Shown: in pieces, positions 16,921 to 26,396 of the stretch | Position numbering within the stretch: position 1 is the stretch's first letter | Layout of the letters: each line of letters opens with the position of its first letter | Assembly: GCF_001613145.1 (NCBI RefSeq) | Contig: NZ_BDBU01000053.1 | Coordinates: 1 to 64,000 of the forward strand | Length of the DNA stretch: 64,000 nucleotides | Reading direction: 5' to 3' | From: Nocardia jejuensis NBRC 103114 | GTDB lineage: Bacteria > Actinomycetota > Actinomycetes > Mycobacteriales > Mycobacteriaceae | Program-made: the position numbers and the translations under genes | Notes under the pieces: model-generated | What the model was told of the DNA's origin: nothing | Seen by the model: only the letters and a program-made list of their open reading frames with translations | Database searches by the model: none

Positions 16921-17203
16921 CGATGTCGCGCCCCCTGTCGTTCCGGCCGAGGTGCCGGTTATCGACCTCCGCCGATGAGGGTCGACCTCGGTAGCCGCTG
17001 ACCCGGACGGCGTGGCTCTGGCGAGCCATCGCAACGCGATATCGGTACCGGCACCTCGGAGTGAAGGGTATCCAGCGAGCAGGGGCCGCTCAATGCTTTC
17101 GCGTAAACTGTCTCAGACAAATTTGATGGCGATGCTTCGGCGCAGGCGGTTGAGTGTGCCGGGCGGGTCTGACCGACTCCGTCACGGCGGTCGCCGAGCG
17201 CGA

Positions 17204-17731
17204 TCACTCCGGCAGCGGCCGTGCCGTCGACAAGATCGCATCGACTGTTTCCTCGACTGTCAGGTCCGTTGTGTCCAGCCACACTCCGATGCGTGGAGTC
17301 GTGGTGCGCAGGCCCGTGTCCAAGTCTTCGACGGTGTACTCGCCGTAGGCCTTCTTGCCGCGCCCCGCTTCCCGGGCGGCGACTGCCTCCGGCCGAGGGG
17401 CCAGCACCACCACATGGCGAGGCCGGGTTCGAATCCGTTCCGCGAACCAGGGCAGGAAATCGCCGAGTACGACGTCCTGCACAATGGCCGTGAACCCCTC
17501 GGCCGCATAGGCGTCCGCGGTGTGCGCCGCGAGCCGATACCGTAATCGCAGCTGGTCCAACGCTTCCTGCGGCGGATCCGGGCGCATATCCTCGCGGCCG
17601 TTCACAACGAACCGACGGAAAGCGTCCCCGCGAATGTGCACCGAGCGCGGCAGCCGCTCCGCCAGTGCCTGCGCCACAGTGGATTTGCCCGCCGCTTGAA
17701 TCCCGGTAATCAGATACACCGCACCAGTCAT
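17204..17731 (-). CDS. small P-loop kinase (CPT/adenylylate-kinase-like)
   Basis: The protein has about 175 residues with a Walker A motif at the extreme N-terminus (ITGIQAAGKST), followed by HIRGDAFRRFV, a substrate-binding-like strand (FTAIVQDVVLGDF), VVVLAPRPEAVAAREAGRG and a C-terminal DTTDLTVEETVDAIL. The layout resembles chloramphenicol-phosphotransferase and zeta-toxin-like small-molecule kinases, including the DTT/T-VEE tail. The substrate is unknown. Translation may begin three codons upstream (17740). It has no functional link to its neighbours. Confidence 0.82.
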   Translation of the reverse strand: MTGAVYLITGIQAAGKSTVAQALAERLPRSVHIRGDAFRRFVVNGREDMRPDPPQEALDQLRLRYRLAAHTADAYAAEGFTAIVQDVVLGDFLPWFAERIRTRPRHVVVLAPRPEAVAAREAGRGKKAYGEYTVEDLDTGLRTTTPRIGVWLDTTDLTVEETVDAILSTARPLPE

Positions 17732-17998
17732 GGCGACCATGCTGAACCATCCGGGATTCGACGGCCACCCGATTTCGGAGCGAGCACACGATCACGGGTG
17801 ACGCCGGACCCGGCAGCGGGAGCCCGTCGAGTTTGCCGCGGCACTCGACCTGGCTCAACGAGCGCAGGTCACGGCCGTGGTGGAACTACCGGGTCGGAGA
17901 TGTAGAGCTGGATCGGAACAGCGCGCCGTAGCGATCCGCGGGCCGCGCCACTCCCAGGCATCGGCCGTTTCGGGCGAAAGCGCGGGAGGGTCGAGTGG

Positions 17999-18484
17999 TC
18001 AGGACCCGCTGCCGGTGAACAGGGACTTCAACAGACCGGTGATTCCGGTGGTCGGTGAGGTTGCGCTACTGGTGTCCGGCGGAGAGCTTGCGCTTCCGCT
18101 GGCAAGGGTGACCTCGAGATCGGTTGCGGCAGAACTCGACACGGAACCGTCGGCATTGCGCTGCTCCGCGACGACATGGTGCCGACCGTAGGTCGCGGTC
18201 CAGACGCCACTGGCCGAGCCGCTGTGGTCACCTTCGTACGCGTGGCTCGCGGCGATCGGCCAAGTGCCTACGACCTTGCCGTCGACCGAGATCCACACCT
18301 CACCCGAGGCGTCGCTGACCTTGACCTTTATCTCATAGATGTTGGTGCCACAGGGTTGATGAAACATGTCATCGCGACAGAGTTGGACCGTCACCGACTG
18401 AACCGTCGCGGACGCGGCGGGGGTACCCGCGACCATCGCGCCGACGACCGCGGCGATGCACGCCGCGCCCTTACCGAATTGCAT
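17999..18484 (-). CDS. secreted protein of unknown function
   Basis: The product has about 161 residues with a Sec signal peptide (FGKGAACIAAVVGAMVAG, then TPAASA as the cleavage region). The mature part holds two cysteines (LCRDD and QPCGTNIYE) that could form a disulphide and a beta-sandwich-like middle (GEVWISVDGKVVGTWPI, GVWTATYGRHHVVAEQ), then a serine/threonine/proline-rich tail. A TTG at 18493 with GGAG upstream is an alternative start. No known domain was recognised. Confidence 0.75.
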   Translation of the reverse strand: MQFGKGAACIAAVVGAMVAGTPAASATVQSVTVQLCRDDMFHQPCGTNIYEIKVKVSDASGEVWISVDGKVVGTWPIAASHAYEGDHSGSASGVWTATYGRHHVVAEQRNADGSVSSSAATDLEVTLASGSASSPPDTSSATSPTTGITGLLKSLFTGSGS

Positions 18485-18789
18485 GAGCCTCAACACATCT
18501 CCTAGCACTTGCGCAGCGAAACCTTACGCAGGTTAAGCGTTGCCGAGCGCCGACTACGGCACTTTGAAAGGATTACGTTTCGCATTGATGCCCCCAATTT
18601 CACCGGCATCGCAAGCATCCTGCCACTGGGCTGTACGACACCAGCCATGTCCGCGCGGTAGCCGCAAGTCACCGCCCGCTTGCGATCCAATCTTCCGGGC
18701 TCGCACCGGCGGCAGCGGGTCGGATGTCGGGCTTCGCCACCAACGCCCCGGCGTCGAAAGCGGTGCGGCCCTCGGGAACTGGACTTCGT

Positions 18790-19194
18790 TCAGATGCAGG
18801 CGCCATTCGCTGCATCGCGTACGCCGGCGACCGCTCCGGCACGGTCAGCATCGCGCGTGGTCTTCCACTCGGGCGATGCCCGGAGTGTTTCGATCGTGTC
18901 CGCTATTGCTTGCTCGGCATCCCAGCTCTCGGAAGCCAGAGTCTGCTTGTCCTGATCGAATGACGCGATCAACGACTGGCACACCGTTCGTCGCATCGCG
19001 ACTCCCTCCAGACTGCCCGGCCCGCCGATGGGCGGAGCAGGTACAGAGCTCGCGGTCGTCGAGGCGGTGGCCGAAACCTGGTCGGTGGAAGGCGTGCCCG
19101 ATTCCCGAGAAGGGGTGGAATCGGTGCTGGAACAGCCGGACAACACGATCAGAGCGGCTGCGAGCGTCAAGGCGCGCACGTACGTAGTCATCAT
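18790..19194 (-). CDS. lipoprotein of unknown function
   Basis: The protein has about 134 residues with a lipoprotein signal: TTYVRALTLAAALIVLSGC, where LSGC is the lipobox and the cysteine is lipidated. A serine/threonine-rich linker follows, then a helical domain with VCQSLIASFDQDKQTLAS, and a C-terminal NGACI; the two cysteines may pair. The start may be either of two adjacent ATGs (19194 or 19191) after GGGGGGATCC. It presumably sits on the outer face of the membrane. Confidence 0.75.
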   Translation of the reverse strand: MMTTYVRALTLAAALIVLSGCSSTDSTPSRESGTPSTDQVSATASTTASSVPAPPIGGPGSLEGVAMRRTVCQSLIASFDQDKQTLASESWDAEQAIADTIETLRASPEWKTTRDADRAGAVAGVRDAANGACI

Positions 19195-19430
19195 TGGTGG
19201 ATCCCCCCCGAGCGATGTGAAACGTCCCGTCATGCTAGCTGGGACCGCGAAATCCTATGGAACCCAACCGGCGTTCGGAGAGATAGCCACGCACCCACCG
19301 CGCCGAGACCGCGGAATCACCCTCGAAGCCACACCCACCCGCGCGGCGATCCGGCCCACCACCACCCGCCCCCGGTTCCCCGGCACCGTCGATACCGGAG
19401 GCGGCCCGGCGAGATACTGATTCCTCGACG

Positions 19431-19650
19431 ATGTACCGATCGCCGCAAGCGGGAGTGCCGACGCATCGACTTCGGCGCATCGCTGGGCACACCGATCCCA
19501 GGATCACCCAGCGCTACCTGCATCCCGATCCGCGGTCGCTACAGCAGGACTGCTGGCGCGGCATCTCCGGTCCCCAAATGGTCCCCAACTTCGCGTGGTG
19601 GGAGAATGAGAAAACCCCGTCCAACCAGGTTGGACGGGGTTTTCAGATGT

Positions 19651-19658
<8 letters not shown>
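19431..19658 (+). pseudogene. C-terminal remnant of a tyrosine integrase
   Basis: The frame contains GVPTHRLRRIAGHTDPRITQRYLHPD split over residues 8-33: the GH of box III and the nucleophile tyrosine in QRYLHPD of tyrosine recombinases. It is followed by SGPQMVPNF, a tail common in actinobacterial integrative-element integrases. The catalytic arginines and the whole N-terminal part are missing, so it is not functional. It abuts tRNA-Pro, the typical attachment site of such elements. Confidence 0.6.
19611..19643. terminator. intrinsic terminator of tRNA-Pro
   Basis: A perfect 16-bp stem, AAAACCCCGTCCAACC (19611-19626) against its mirror (19628-19643), with a tight loop and flanking A/T runs, lies 7 bp beyond the tRNA 3' end. 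It would work in both directions and also closes the integrase remnant. Confidence 0.85.
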
Positions 19659-19723
<65 letters not shown>

Positions 19724-19849
19724 TGGCATTCGCTCTCGCTCGTGCTCGACGAGATTACCCCACTACCCCCCTCTGCTACCAAATCGCCTGTTCTCGGGCG
19801 TGTGGGGTGGTTTTCCAGGGGCGTGGAAGGGGGTGTGTGGGAGGGGGTT

Positions 19850-20719
19850 TCAGCGCAGGAGGCTCAGGAGGTTGCGGTAGGCGGCTCGGGTGAGGGGGGT
19901 GAGGTGGTTCCAGGTGATGGGGCCGCCGGTGCTGAGGTGGGGGTCGTAGGGGATTTCGGCGATGGCTCGGACGAAGCCGCCCAAGTAGTTTCGGGCGTGG
20001 TCGGCTACGTCGGGGCCGTCGGAGCGGTGCTGGCGGGTGATGACTATGACGGCGTCGGCGAGGTGGTATTGGCTGTAGTTGTCGTCCAGCCAGACCAGGG
20101 CGGGTTGGAGGCGGTTTATCGCGTCGGGGCGGCAGGCCAGGGTGATGACCAGGCCGATTCGGGGATCGGCGAGCAAGGGGGCGATGAGGCGGTTGGTGAC
20201 GGCGCCGCCCGCGTCGTAGATGGGGAGGGCGCCGGCGTCGCAGAGGTCCCGGTGGACCGAGATGTAGCTCTCGCGGCGCGGGAGGGGCTCGGGGCCGCGC
20301 GGGAGGACGCCGGTCTCGGCGCTGGTCTCGCCGCAGGTGGCGATGACCGAGGAGGGGAGGCTGCGGTGTTTCATGGCCAGCCAGGATTGCACGGTTCCGG
20401 CGGGGTCTGCGACGTCGCAGCCGCGACGGGCCAGGTCACCGCCGGTGGGGGTGGCATCCACCGCGACCGGGGACTGCTCGGGGTTGTCGTCGGCGGCGGC
20501 CGCGGCCAGACCCAGGACGGTGGTCGTGGTGCCGGAGCCGCCGGAGCTGCCCATGACCAGGATCGGGGGAATCTGGAGGCGGACCAGCCGGCCGGGGCCG
20601 CCGTGCACGCGCACCAGATCGGTCGGCGAGCCGGGCGGTGCGGGAGTCAGCAACCAGGACGGATCGTCGGGGCCGACAAGGGGCAGGTCGATCGGGCGTT
20701 CGTCGATGCGGTCGGACAC
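19850..20719 (-). CDS. ParA/MinD-like ATPase
   Basis: The 289-residue protein begins at a GTG. It has a deviant Walker A loop (MGSSGGSGTTTT), the VAVDATPTGGD strand and a later DAGGAV and VIVITRQHR, consistent with the SIMIBI P-loop class that includes ParA, MinD and the ATPases encoded near type VII secretion loci in actinomycetes. The first 45 residues are proline-rich and disordered. No ESX genes or parB are nearby, so its partner is unknown. The final residues (YRNLLSLLR) may form an amphipathic helix. Confidence 0.8.
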   Translation of the reverse strand: MSDRIDERPIDLPLVGPDDPSWLLTPAPPGSPTDLVRVHGGPGRLVRLQIPPILVMGSSGGSGTTTTVLGLAAAAADDNPEQSPVAVDATPTGGDLARRGCDVADPAGTVQSWLAMKHRSLPSSVIATCGETSAETGVLPRGPEPLPRRESYISVHRDLCDAGALPIYDAGGAVTNRLIAPLLADPRIGLVITLACRPDAINRLQPALVWLDDNYSQYHLADAVIVITRQHRSDGPDVADHARNYLGGFVRAIAEIPYDPHLSTGGPITWNHLTPLTRAAYRNLLSLLR

Positions 20720-20905
20720 TTCGTGGATCCTCTGCAGACCGTTCGGTTCCAGGGGGCACCGGCCGCCGGGCGGCCGCGAGGACGCCCGGTTCGTGACCTA
20801 CGACGGTGGATGCCACTGACCGAATCAGAACACCGTAACTACTTGCGCGCGAACATGGTTCGAGACGAGGCAATTACTTTGCCCGGAGTGAGCGGGAGCA
20901 CGCGG

Positions 20906-23335
20906 CTAGACCCATTTCCAGTCCACGACCTCGGGAATGTCCTCGCCGTGCTCACGTGTCCAGGCGCGGGCCTGCCAGCGGGCGTCGACCATCTCCTGAC
21001 GCAGGCCCGCGGCCTTCTCACGCAGCTCCGGGACACGGTCGATGACATCCATGACCAGGTGGTAGCGGTCCAGGTCGTTGAGCATGACCATGTCGAAAGG
21101 TGTTGTGGTGGTGCCTTTTTCCTTGTAGCCGCGCACATGCATCCCGGCATGGTTGGTGCGGCTGTAGGTGAGGCGGTGGATCAGCCAGGGATAGCCGTGG
21201 AAGGCGAAGATGACCGGGCGGTCGCGGGTGAAGAGGGTGTCGAATTCACTGCCGGGCAGGCCGTGCGGGTGTTCGTCCTGCGGGAGCAGGCGCATCAGGT
21301 CCACCACGTTCACCACGCGCACGCGTAGATCCGGGAGGTTGGCGCGCAGAATCGATGCGGCGGCGAGGGTTTCGAGGGTCGGGACGTCACCGGCGCAGGC
21401 CAGGACCACATCGGGTGAGGAGCCGTTGTGCTCGGTCCCGGCCCACGGCCAGATGCCGATGCCGCGCGCGCAGTGCACGGCCGCCTGCTCGACCGAGAGC
21501 CAGTTCTCCTGTGGCTGTTTGCCCGCCACCACGACGTTCACGTAGTGGCGCGAACGCAGACAGTGGTCGTAGGTGGACAGCAGGGTGTTCGCGTCCGGCG
21601 GCAGGTAGACCCGGACGATCTCGGGCTTCTTGTTCATGACCACGTCCAGGAATCCGGGGTCCTGGTGGGTGAAGCCGTTGTGGTCCTGTCGCCAGACATG
21701 CGAGGAGAGCAGGTAATTGAGACTGCCGATGGGACGACGCCACGGGACCGCCGAGGCGGCATCGAGCCATTTGGCGTGCTGGTTGAACATGGCGTCGATG
21801 ATGTGGATGAAGGCCTCGTAGCAGGTGAAGACGCCGTGGCGGCCGGTGAGCAGGTAGCCCTCCAGCAGGCCCTGGCACATGTGCTCGGACAGCACCTCGA
21901 TCACGCGGCCGGTGCGGTCCAATTTGACGTCGTACTCACCGATTTCGGCCTGCCAGTCGCGGCCGGTGACCTCGAGGATGTCCTGGAGGCGGTTGCTGGC
22001 GAGCTCGTCGGGGGCGAAGGTGAGGAAGTTTTCCGGATTGTCCCGGGTGACGTCGCGCAGCCAGGTGCCCAGCACCTTGGTCGCCTCGACCTTGCTCACG
22101 CCCGGGGAGCCGACCTCGACGCCGTATTCGCGCCAGTCGGGCAGGCGCAGATCCTGAAGCAGCACACCACCATTGGCCACCGGGTTCGCGCTCATACGAC
22201 GATCACCGGCGGGCGACAGGCGCAGCAGATCCGCGTTCGGATGGCCGTCGGCGTCGAAAAGTTCTTGTGGCCGATACGATTTCAGCCATTGTTCGAGTAC
22301 CTCGCGGTGACGGTCGTTGCCGCGGGCGGCGGGCAGCGGCACCTGGTGGGCGCGGAAGGTGCCCTCCACCGGTTCGCCGTCCACCACCGGCGGGCAGGTC
22401 CAGCCCTTCGGTGTGCGCAGCACGATCATGGGCCAGATCGCGCGTTCTTCGGTGTCGGCGGCCTTGATCGCCGCGATCCGATCCATGCAGTCGGCCATGG
22501 CCTGTGCCATCGCCTGGTGCACGGTGGCGGGATCGCTGCCCGAGACGATGATCGGCTCGTAGCCGTAGCCGCGCAGCAGCGACTCCAGTTCGGACTCGGG
22601 GATCCGGGCGAAGATGGTCGGGTTCGCGATCTTGTACTGGTTCAGCGCCAGAATCGGGACGACCGCACCGTCACGGCCCGGATTGAGGAACTTGTTCGCG
22701 TGCCAGCTGCCGGCCAGCGGGCCGGTCTCGGCCTCGCCGTCGCCGACCACGCAGAACACGGTCAGGTCCGGGTTGTCCAGGGCCGCGCCGAAGGCATGCA
22801 GCAGCGAGTACCCCAGTTCGCCGCCCTCGTGGAAGGACCCGGGCGTCTCGGGCGCGCAGTGGCTCGGCACGCCCCCGGGGAACGAGAACTGCGCGAAAAG
22901 CGCCCGCATGCCGTCGGCGTCGCGCGGGATATCGCTGTACAGCTCCGAGTAGGTGCCCTCCAGCCAGGCGCAGGCGTTCGGGCCCGGCCCGCCGTGGCCC
23001 GGTCCGGCGACGAAGACCGCGTTCAGATCGCGCTCGCGAATGACGCGGTTGGCGTGCACCCAGACCAAATTCAGGCCGGGCACGGTGCCGAAATGTCCGA
23101 GCAGGCGGGGTTTGATGTGTTCGGGCAGCAATGGCGTGCGCAGCAGCGGATTGTCCCGCAGATAAATCTGTCCGACGGCGAGATAGTTCGCGGCCCGCCA
23201 CCAGGCGTCTATGGACGTGAGTTCGTCGGGAGAGAGGGGTCCGGGGGCCGATCCCAGGTGGTACGCGGTGGGGGCGATGGTCTCGCCGTCGCCGCCGGTC
23301 TCGTTGTCCGCTGAGGTATCGCTGGTCGAACTCAC
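20906..23335 (-). CDS. xfp: xylulose-5-phosphate/fructose-6-phosphate phosphoketolase
   Basis: The 809-residue protein is full length for the family. It starts at GTG 23335, with GAAAGGG upstream. Signatures include GPGHGGPGPNA, the phosphoketolase motif EGGELGYSLLHAFGAA, the thiamine-diphosphate motif GDGEAETGPLAGSW, and the C-terminal TYDHCLRSRHYVNVVVAGKQ. The enzyme splits xylulose 5-phosphate (and often fructose 6-phosphate) with phosphate to acetyl phosphate plus a shorter sugar phosphate. No acetate kinase or phosphotransacetylase gene is adjacent. Confidence 0.96.
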   Translation of the reverse strand: MSSTSDTSADNETGGDGETIAPTAYHLGSAPGPLSPDELTSIDAWWRAANYLAVGQIYLRDNPLLRTPLLPEHIKPRLLGHFGTVPGLNLVWVHANRVIRERDLNAVFVAGPGHGGPGPNACAWLEGTYSELYSDIPRDADGMRALFAQFSFPGGVPSHCAPETPGSFHEGGELGYSLLHAFGAALDNPDLTVFCVVGDGEAETGPLAGSWHANKFLNPGRDGAVVPILALNQYKIANPTIFARIPESELESLLRGYGYEPIIVSGSDPATVHQAMAQAMADCMDRIAAIKAADTEERAIWPMIVLRTPKGWTCPPVVDGEPVEGTFRAHQVPLPAARGNDRHREVLEQWLKSYRPQELFDADGHPNADLLRLSPAGDRRMSANPVANGGVLLQDLRLPDWREYGVEVGSPGVSKVEATKVLGTWLRDVTRDNPENFLTFAPDELASNRLQDILEVTGRDWQAEIGEYDVKLDRTGRVIEVLSEHMCQGLLEGYLLTGRHGVFTCYEAFIHIIDAMFNQHAKWLDAASAVPWRRPIGSLNYLLSSHVWRQDHNGFTHQDPGFLDVVMNKKPEIVRVYLPPDANTLLSTYDHCLRSRHYVNVVVAGKQPQENWLSVEQAAVHCARGIGIWPWAGTEHNGSSPDVVLACAGDVPTLETLAAASILRANLPDLRVRVVNVVDLMRLLPQDEHPHGLPGSEFDTLFTRDRPVIFAFHGYPWLIHRLTYSRTNHAGMHVRGYKEKGTTTTPFDMVMLNDLDRYHLVMDVIDRVPELREKAAGLRQEMVDARWQARAWTREHGEDIPEVVDWKWV

Positions 23336-23743
23336 GTTCACCCTTTCGCGCGCCTGATCGTGCCGTGGGGGTTGTGCCGTGTCTGTCCTGCTTCCGCCGA
23401 TACTACCGATGGCGATCGAGTCGGCCGCCGCGTCGATACGTGATGCGCGTGGTGACCGTGATGCGGAAATCGCGATCGAATTCCACACCGCGCTCGACAC
23501 TCGACAAGTACGGCTATCGCACGGCGCGAGAGGTGTTACGGTCGTGCGCGCGAAAGCGGCCGATGGCCGCCGTGTGCTCCAAAATCCCGCAGGCCTGCGA
23601 CATTTCGACTCCGCAGCCGGCACGCCTCGCTGACCAGCGCCGTCTCGCGACGGCAGCATTTGTGCACCACAGCTACTGAGCAGAGATCTGCCATTCCATG
23701 GATCGTGCGACTCGAATGTGCTGAAGGGAAGGCTGAACAACTG
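23336..23743. other. 408-bp divergent intergenic region
   Basis: The promoters of the phosphoketolase gene (minus) and of the secreted-protein operon (plus) must lie here. No convincing coding sequence, palindrome or RNA gene was seen. Confidence 0.6.
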
Positions 23744-25021
23744 ATGCGTATCGGTGTTTCGCTGCGCGCGATGGCACTGGCTCTGACCGCCACGGTCGGG
23801 CTCGGGCTCGCCGCGGCGGGTCCCGCGACGGCCTCCGAGATCGATCGATATCTGGATCTCCCTCTGATCAACAGAGACGCCTCGAACGGGCCCGGCGGTG
23901 TGAATCCCGAATTGCCGTACGACGCGCTGGAGTTGCGCGGGCTGTTGGACGAGGCGCGCTCTCGGAGAATCGCGCCGACTCGCTACGCGGCGCTGCTGTA
24001 TCAGTTCTGGCTCGTGGATGCGACCGGTCGCGCGGGTATCGATTTGCGCTCCTGGAATCCGCGCACCGGCGTGCAGGCCAATCGCAACAACCTCATCAAG
24101 TCGTATCGCTATTACGAAGATCTGCAGCTGGCGCATCGCGAATTGCAGTGGGCGGGAATGGGCGGTCAGGTCGGCGCGGATTTCGGTGGCGGGCTGCTCG
24201 ATTTCGAGTTGATGAGCACGATCTACGGACTGGCCGGGATATCCGACTCGGCGCGGGCGGTGTTGGGGGCGGTGGAACAGGCCGCAGGTCCCGCCGCTCT
24301 CGATCGACTGCCGCGCGGACTGGTGGCGCTCGCACAGGCGGGGCCGCAGATCACACCCGAGGATCTGCACTACATCATCGGGATGATCCTGGTGATGCAG
24401 AAGAACATCTTCTCGGATCTGATGCCCATGCACGACGCGTACGTCACCGAGGGCCTGCCCGCGCTGGAGGAGTTCCGGGCCGCCGGGTTGTTCGGAGACG
24501 ACATCCTGGGCGCGTGGCGTGATGTCGCCTCCGGGAATCCGGACGGAATCGCCGCGGGCAACGGGGTTCTGCTGCGCCGTGAACAACAGTGGGCCATCGG
24601 CGGACAGTGGGATTCGGTGCGCACCTACAAGGGAGTCGTCGGCGAGGCGATCACCTATGTCAGCGGCGCGGCCGGTTCCCCCTCCGTGGCCGGGGTCACT
24701 CCCCCGCGCGAATTCCGCCCTGCGAGTATCGAATTCACCATGGCCGACGGCAGGCCCGCGGTGCTCACGCTGCCGCTGCCGGACTGGAACTGGGCGGTGT
24801 TCGATGCCCGCTGGGACTACATCACCACCGAACTGCTGCCCAAGTACGCCTTCCAGGTCCAGAACGACTGGCCCGCACTGGAATCGGTGATGCGCACCCC
24901 CTACGAGGTGCAGATGGAATCGCACCGCCCGCTGCTGAACATTCCGCAACTGCTCGATTCCGCGGTACGAGAGATGAAGATAACCCCCGTCGACACCGGA
25001 AATGATGGTGCACAGCCGTGA
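23744..25021 (+). CDS. secreted protein of unknown function, partner of lipase-like gene
   Basis: The 425-residue protein starts at ATG 23744 and has a clear Sec signal (LRAMALALTATVGLGLAAAG, cut near ATAS). The mature protein is mostly helical with many tryptophans and tyrosines (RYAALLYQFWLVDATG, DWNWAVFDARWDYITTELL). No catalytic motif was recognised. Its stop overlaps the GTG of the next gene (GTGA), so the two exported proteins are made together and probably act together at the cell surface. Confidence 0.8.
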   Translation: MRIGVSLRAMALALTATVGLGLAAAGPATASEIDRYLDLPLINRDASNGPGGVNPELPYDALELRGLLDEARSRRIAPTRYAALLYQFWLVDATGRAGIDLRSWNPRTGVQANRNNLIKSYRYYEDLQLAHRELQWAGMGGQVGADFGGGLLDFELMSTIYGLAGISDSARAVLGAVEQAAGPAALDRLPRGLVALAQAGPQITPEDLHYIIGMILVMQKNIFSDLMPMHDAYVTEGLPALEEFRAAGLFGDDILGAWRDVASGNPDGIAAGNGVLLRREQQWAIGGQWDSVRTYKGVVGEAITYVSGAAGSPSVAGVTPPREFRPASIEFTMADGRPAVLTLPLPDWNWAVFDARWDYITTELLPKYAFQVQNDWPALESVMRTPYEVQMESHRPLLNIPQLLDSAVREMKITPVDTGNDGAQP

Positions 25022-26346
25022 AATTCAGGGCATTGATCCTCGCGTTCGTCGCGCTCTCGATCATCGCGATGGGCGGGACCACCGCTGCGGCGCAACCGGT
25101 TCCGCCTCGGACACCCGGGCTGGACGAGGTGTTCAACGGGTTCGTCGTCGGATCGCTGCGCGGCGCGACACCGGCCTCGCCGCAGGAGGCGTTCGAGGCG
25201 CTGCTGGTCAATGATCCGTTCTATCGGGAACCGGTGCTGAGCGGATCGGAGCAGCCCGGGACGCTGCTGAAGGCCAAGCGGGTTGATGTGCTGTTCACCG
25301 GCGTGAAGCCGGCGAATCTCCTGGCCTACAAGCTGATGTTCGTGAGCACGGGCGTGGACGGCGTGACTCCGGCGATCAGCACCGGCATTCTCATGATCCC
25401 GCTGGACGGGACGCCGATCGCGGACAAGAAGCTGGTGTCCTATCAGGAAGCCAACGACAGTGTCGGGTGGGGCTGCCATCCCAGCACGCAGTGGACCGGC
25501 GGCGATCCGCTCGACGGGGCGTCGTGGTCCGCGCTCGGGCCGCTGGCGCTGATCTTCGGCAAGGGGCACGCGGTGGTGATCTCGGATGTGGGCAACGACG
25601 CCGATCGCAGGCCGCACGGGGTGTTCGCGGGCAAGTTCGCCGCGCACACCCAACTCGACGCGGCACGGGCGGCACTGCACCTCACCGAGGCGGGGTTGAA
25701 TCCGGCCACCCAGATCGCGCTGTTCGGGATCGCGGGCGGTGGTGTGGGCGCGGCGTTCTCGGCAGAGCTGCAGCCGGAGTACGCACCGGAGCTGAACGTG
25801 AAATCGGCTGTGCTGGAAGGGATGGTCGTCGATCAGCGGAACTTCCTGCGGGTGGCGGACGGTTCGGTCGGGGCGGGCTTCGCGTTCGCGACCCTGCTCG
25901 GGCTGGAGCCGTGGTATCCGGAGATGGCGCTGGACTCGCGACTGAACTCGGCGGGGCTCGGGGTGGCGAACATCTACCGGACCCAGTGCCAGGACGCGTA
26001 TTTCACGCTGCCGTTCCTGCCGCTGCGGACACTGTTCAGCTCGGGGGTCTCCCCCGCGGACGAGCCGGCGTTCCAGGCGGCGTTCGACGACAATCAGCTG
26101 GGGCGCTTCGGAACTCCGAAGGCCAAGGTGCTGGTCGCCTCGTGCGCGCGGGACGATTCGTTCATGTCGCTGGTTCCGGCGCAGGATGCGCGCAACCTGG
26201 TCGACACCTATCGCGCGCAGGGTACCGACGTCACCTATCAGCCGACGGACTGCGGGATGGTCAAGATGCTGACCGATATATACGGCTGGGGCACAGACCT
26301 TTTCGGCATGCAGACCATCGACTGGATGGAGAGCTCGTTCGACTGA
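25018..26346 (+). CDS. secretory lipase (LIP family) homologue, probably inactive
   Basis: The 442-residue exported protein starts with a Sec signal (LILAFVALSIIAMGGTTAAA). Its length and strands match the actinobacterial secretory lipase family, including DPFYREP, the segment around SYQEANDSVGWGCHPS and ELQPEYAPELNVKSAV. At the nucleophile elbow the expected GxSxG reads GIAGG (residues 237-241), with alanine at the serine position. The acid region CARDDSF is kept, but the terminal histidine is absent (DCGMVKML). It is therefore likely a non-hydrolytic pseudoenzyme, possibly a lipid binder. It is coupled to the preceding secreted protein by a 4-nt overlap. Confidence 0.82.
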   Translation: MKFRALILAFVALSIIAMGGTTAAAQPVPPRTPGLDEVFNGFVVGSLRGATPASPQEAFEALLVNDPFYREPVLSGSEQPGTLLKAKRVDVLFTGVKPANLLAYKLMFVSTGVDGVTPAISTGILMIPLDGTPIADKKLVSYQEANDSVGWGCHPSTQWTGGDPLDGASWSALGPLALIFGKGHAVVISDVGNDADRRPHGVFAGKFAAHTQLDAARAALHLTEAGLNPATQIALFGIAGGGVGAAFSAELQPEYAPELNVKSAVLEGMVVDQRNFLRVADGSVGAGFAFATLLGLEPWYPEMALDSRLNSAGLGVANIYRTQCQDAYFTLPFLPLRTLFSSGVSPADEPAFQAAFDDNQLGRFGTPKAKVLVASCARDDSFMSLVPAQDARNLVDTYRAQGTDVTYQPTDCGMVKMLTDIYGWGTDLFGMQTIDWMESSFD

Positions 26347-26358
26347 ACCGGGTTCGGT

Positions 26359-26391
26359 GACCGGCCCCGGTGTTCGTCGCCGGGGCCGGTC
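26359..26391. terminator. bidirectional hairpin terminator
   Basis: GACCGGCCCCGG (26359-26370) mirrors CCGGGGCCGGTC (26380-26391), a perfect 12-bp stem with a 9-nt loop. It lies 12 bp after the lipase-like gene and just beyond the stop of the convergent gene. No T-run follows, as is common in high-GC actinobacteria. Confidence 0.7.
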
Positions 26392-26396
26392 GCGGC

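Noticed and set aside
18669..18851. 60-codon minus-strand frame ending in AAGASPEDWIASGR, overlapping the lipoprotein gene end
   Set aside because: The end looks protein-like and may be a gene fragment, but no start, ribosome binding site or family could be supported.
19742..21328. A 528-codon plus-strand frame over the ParA-like gene and the phosphoketolase 3' end
   Set aside because: Glycine/valine/aspartate-rich shadow; both minus-strand genes carry definite motifs.
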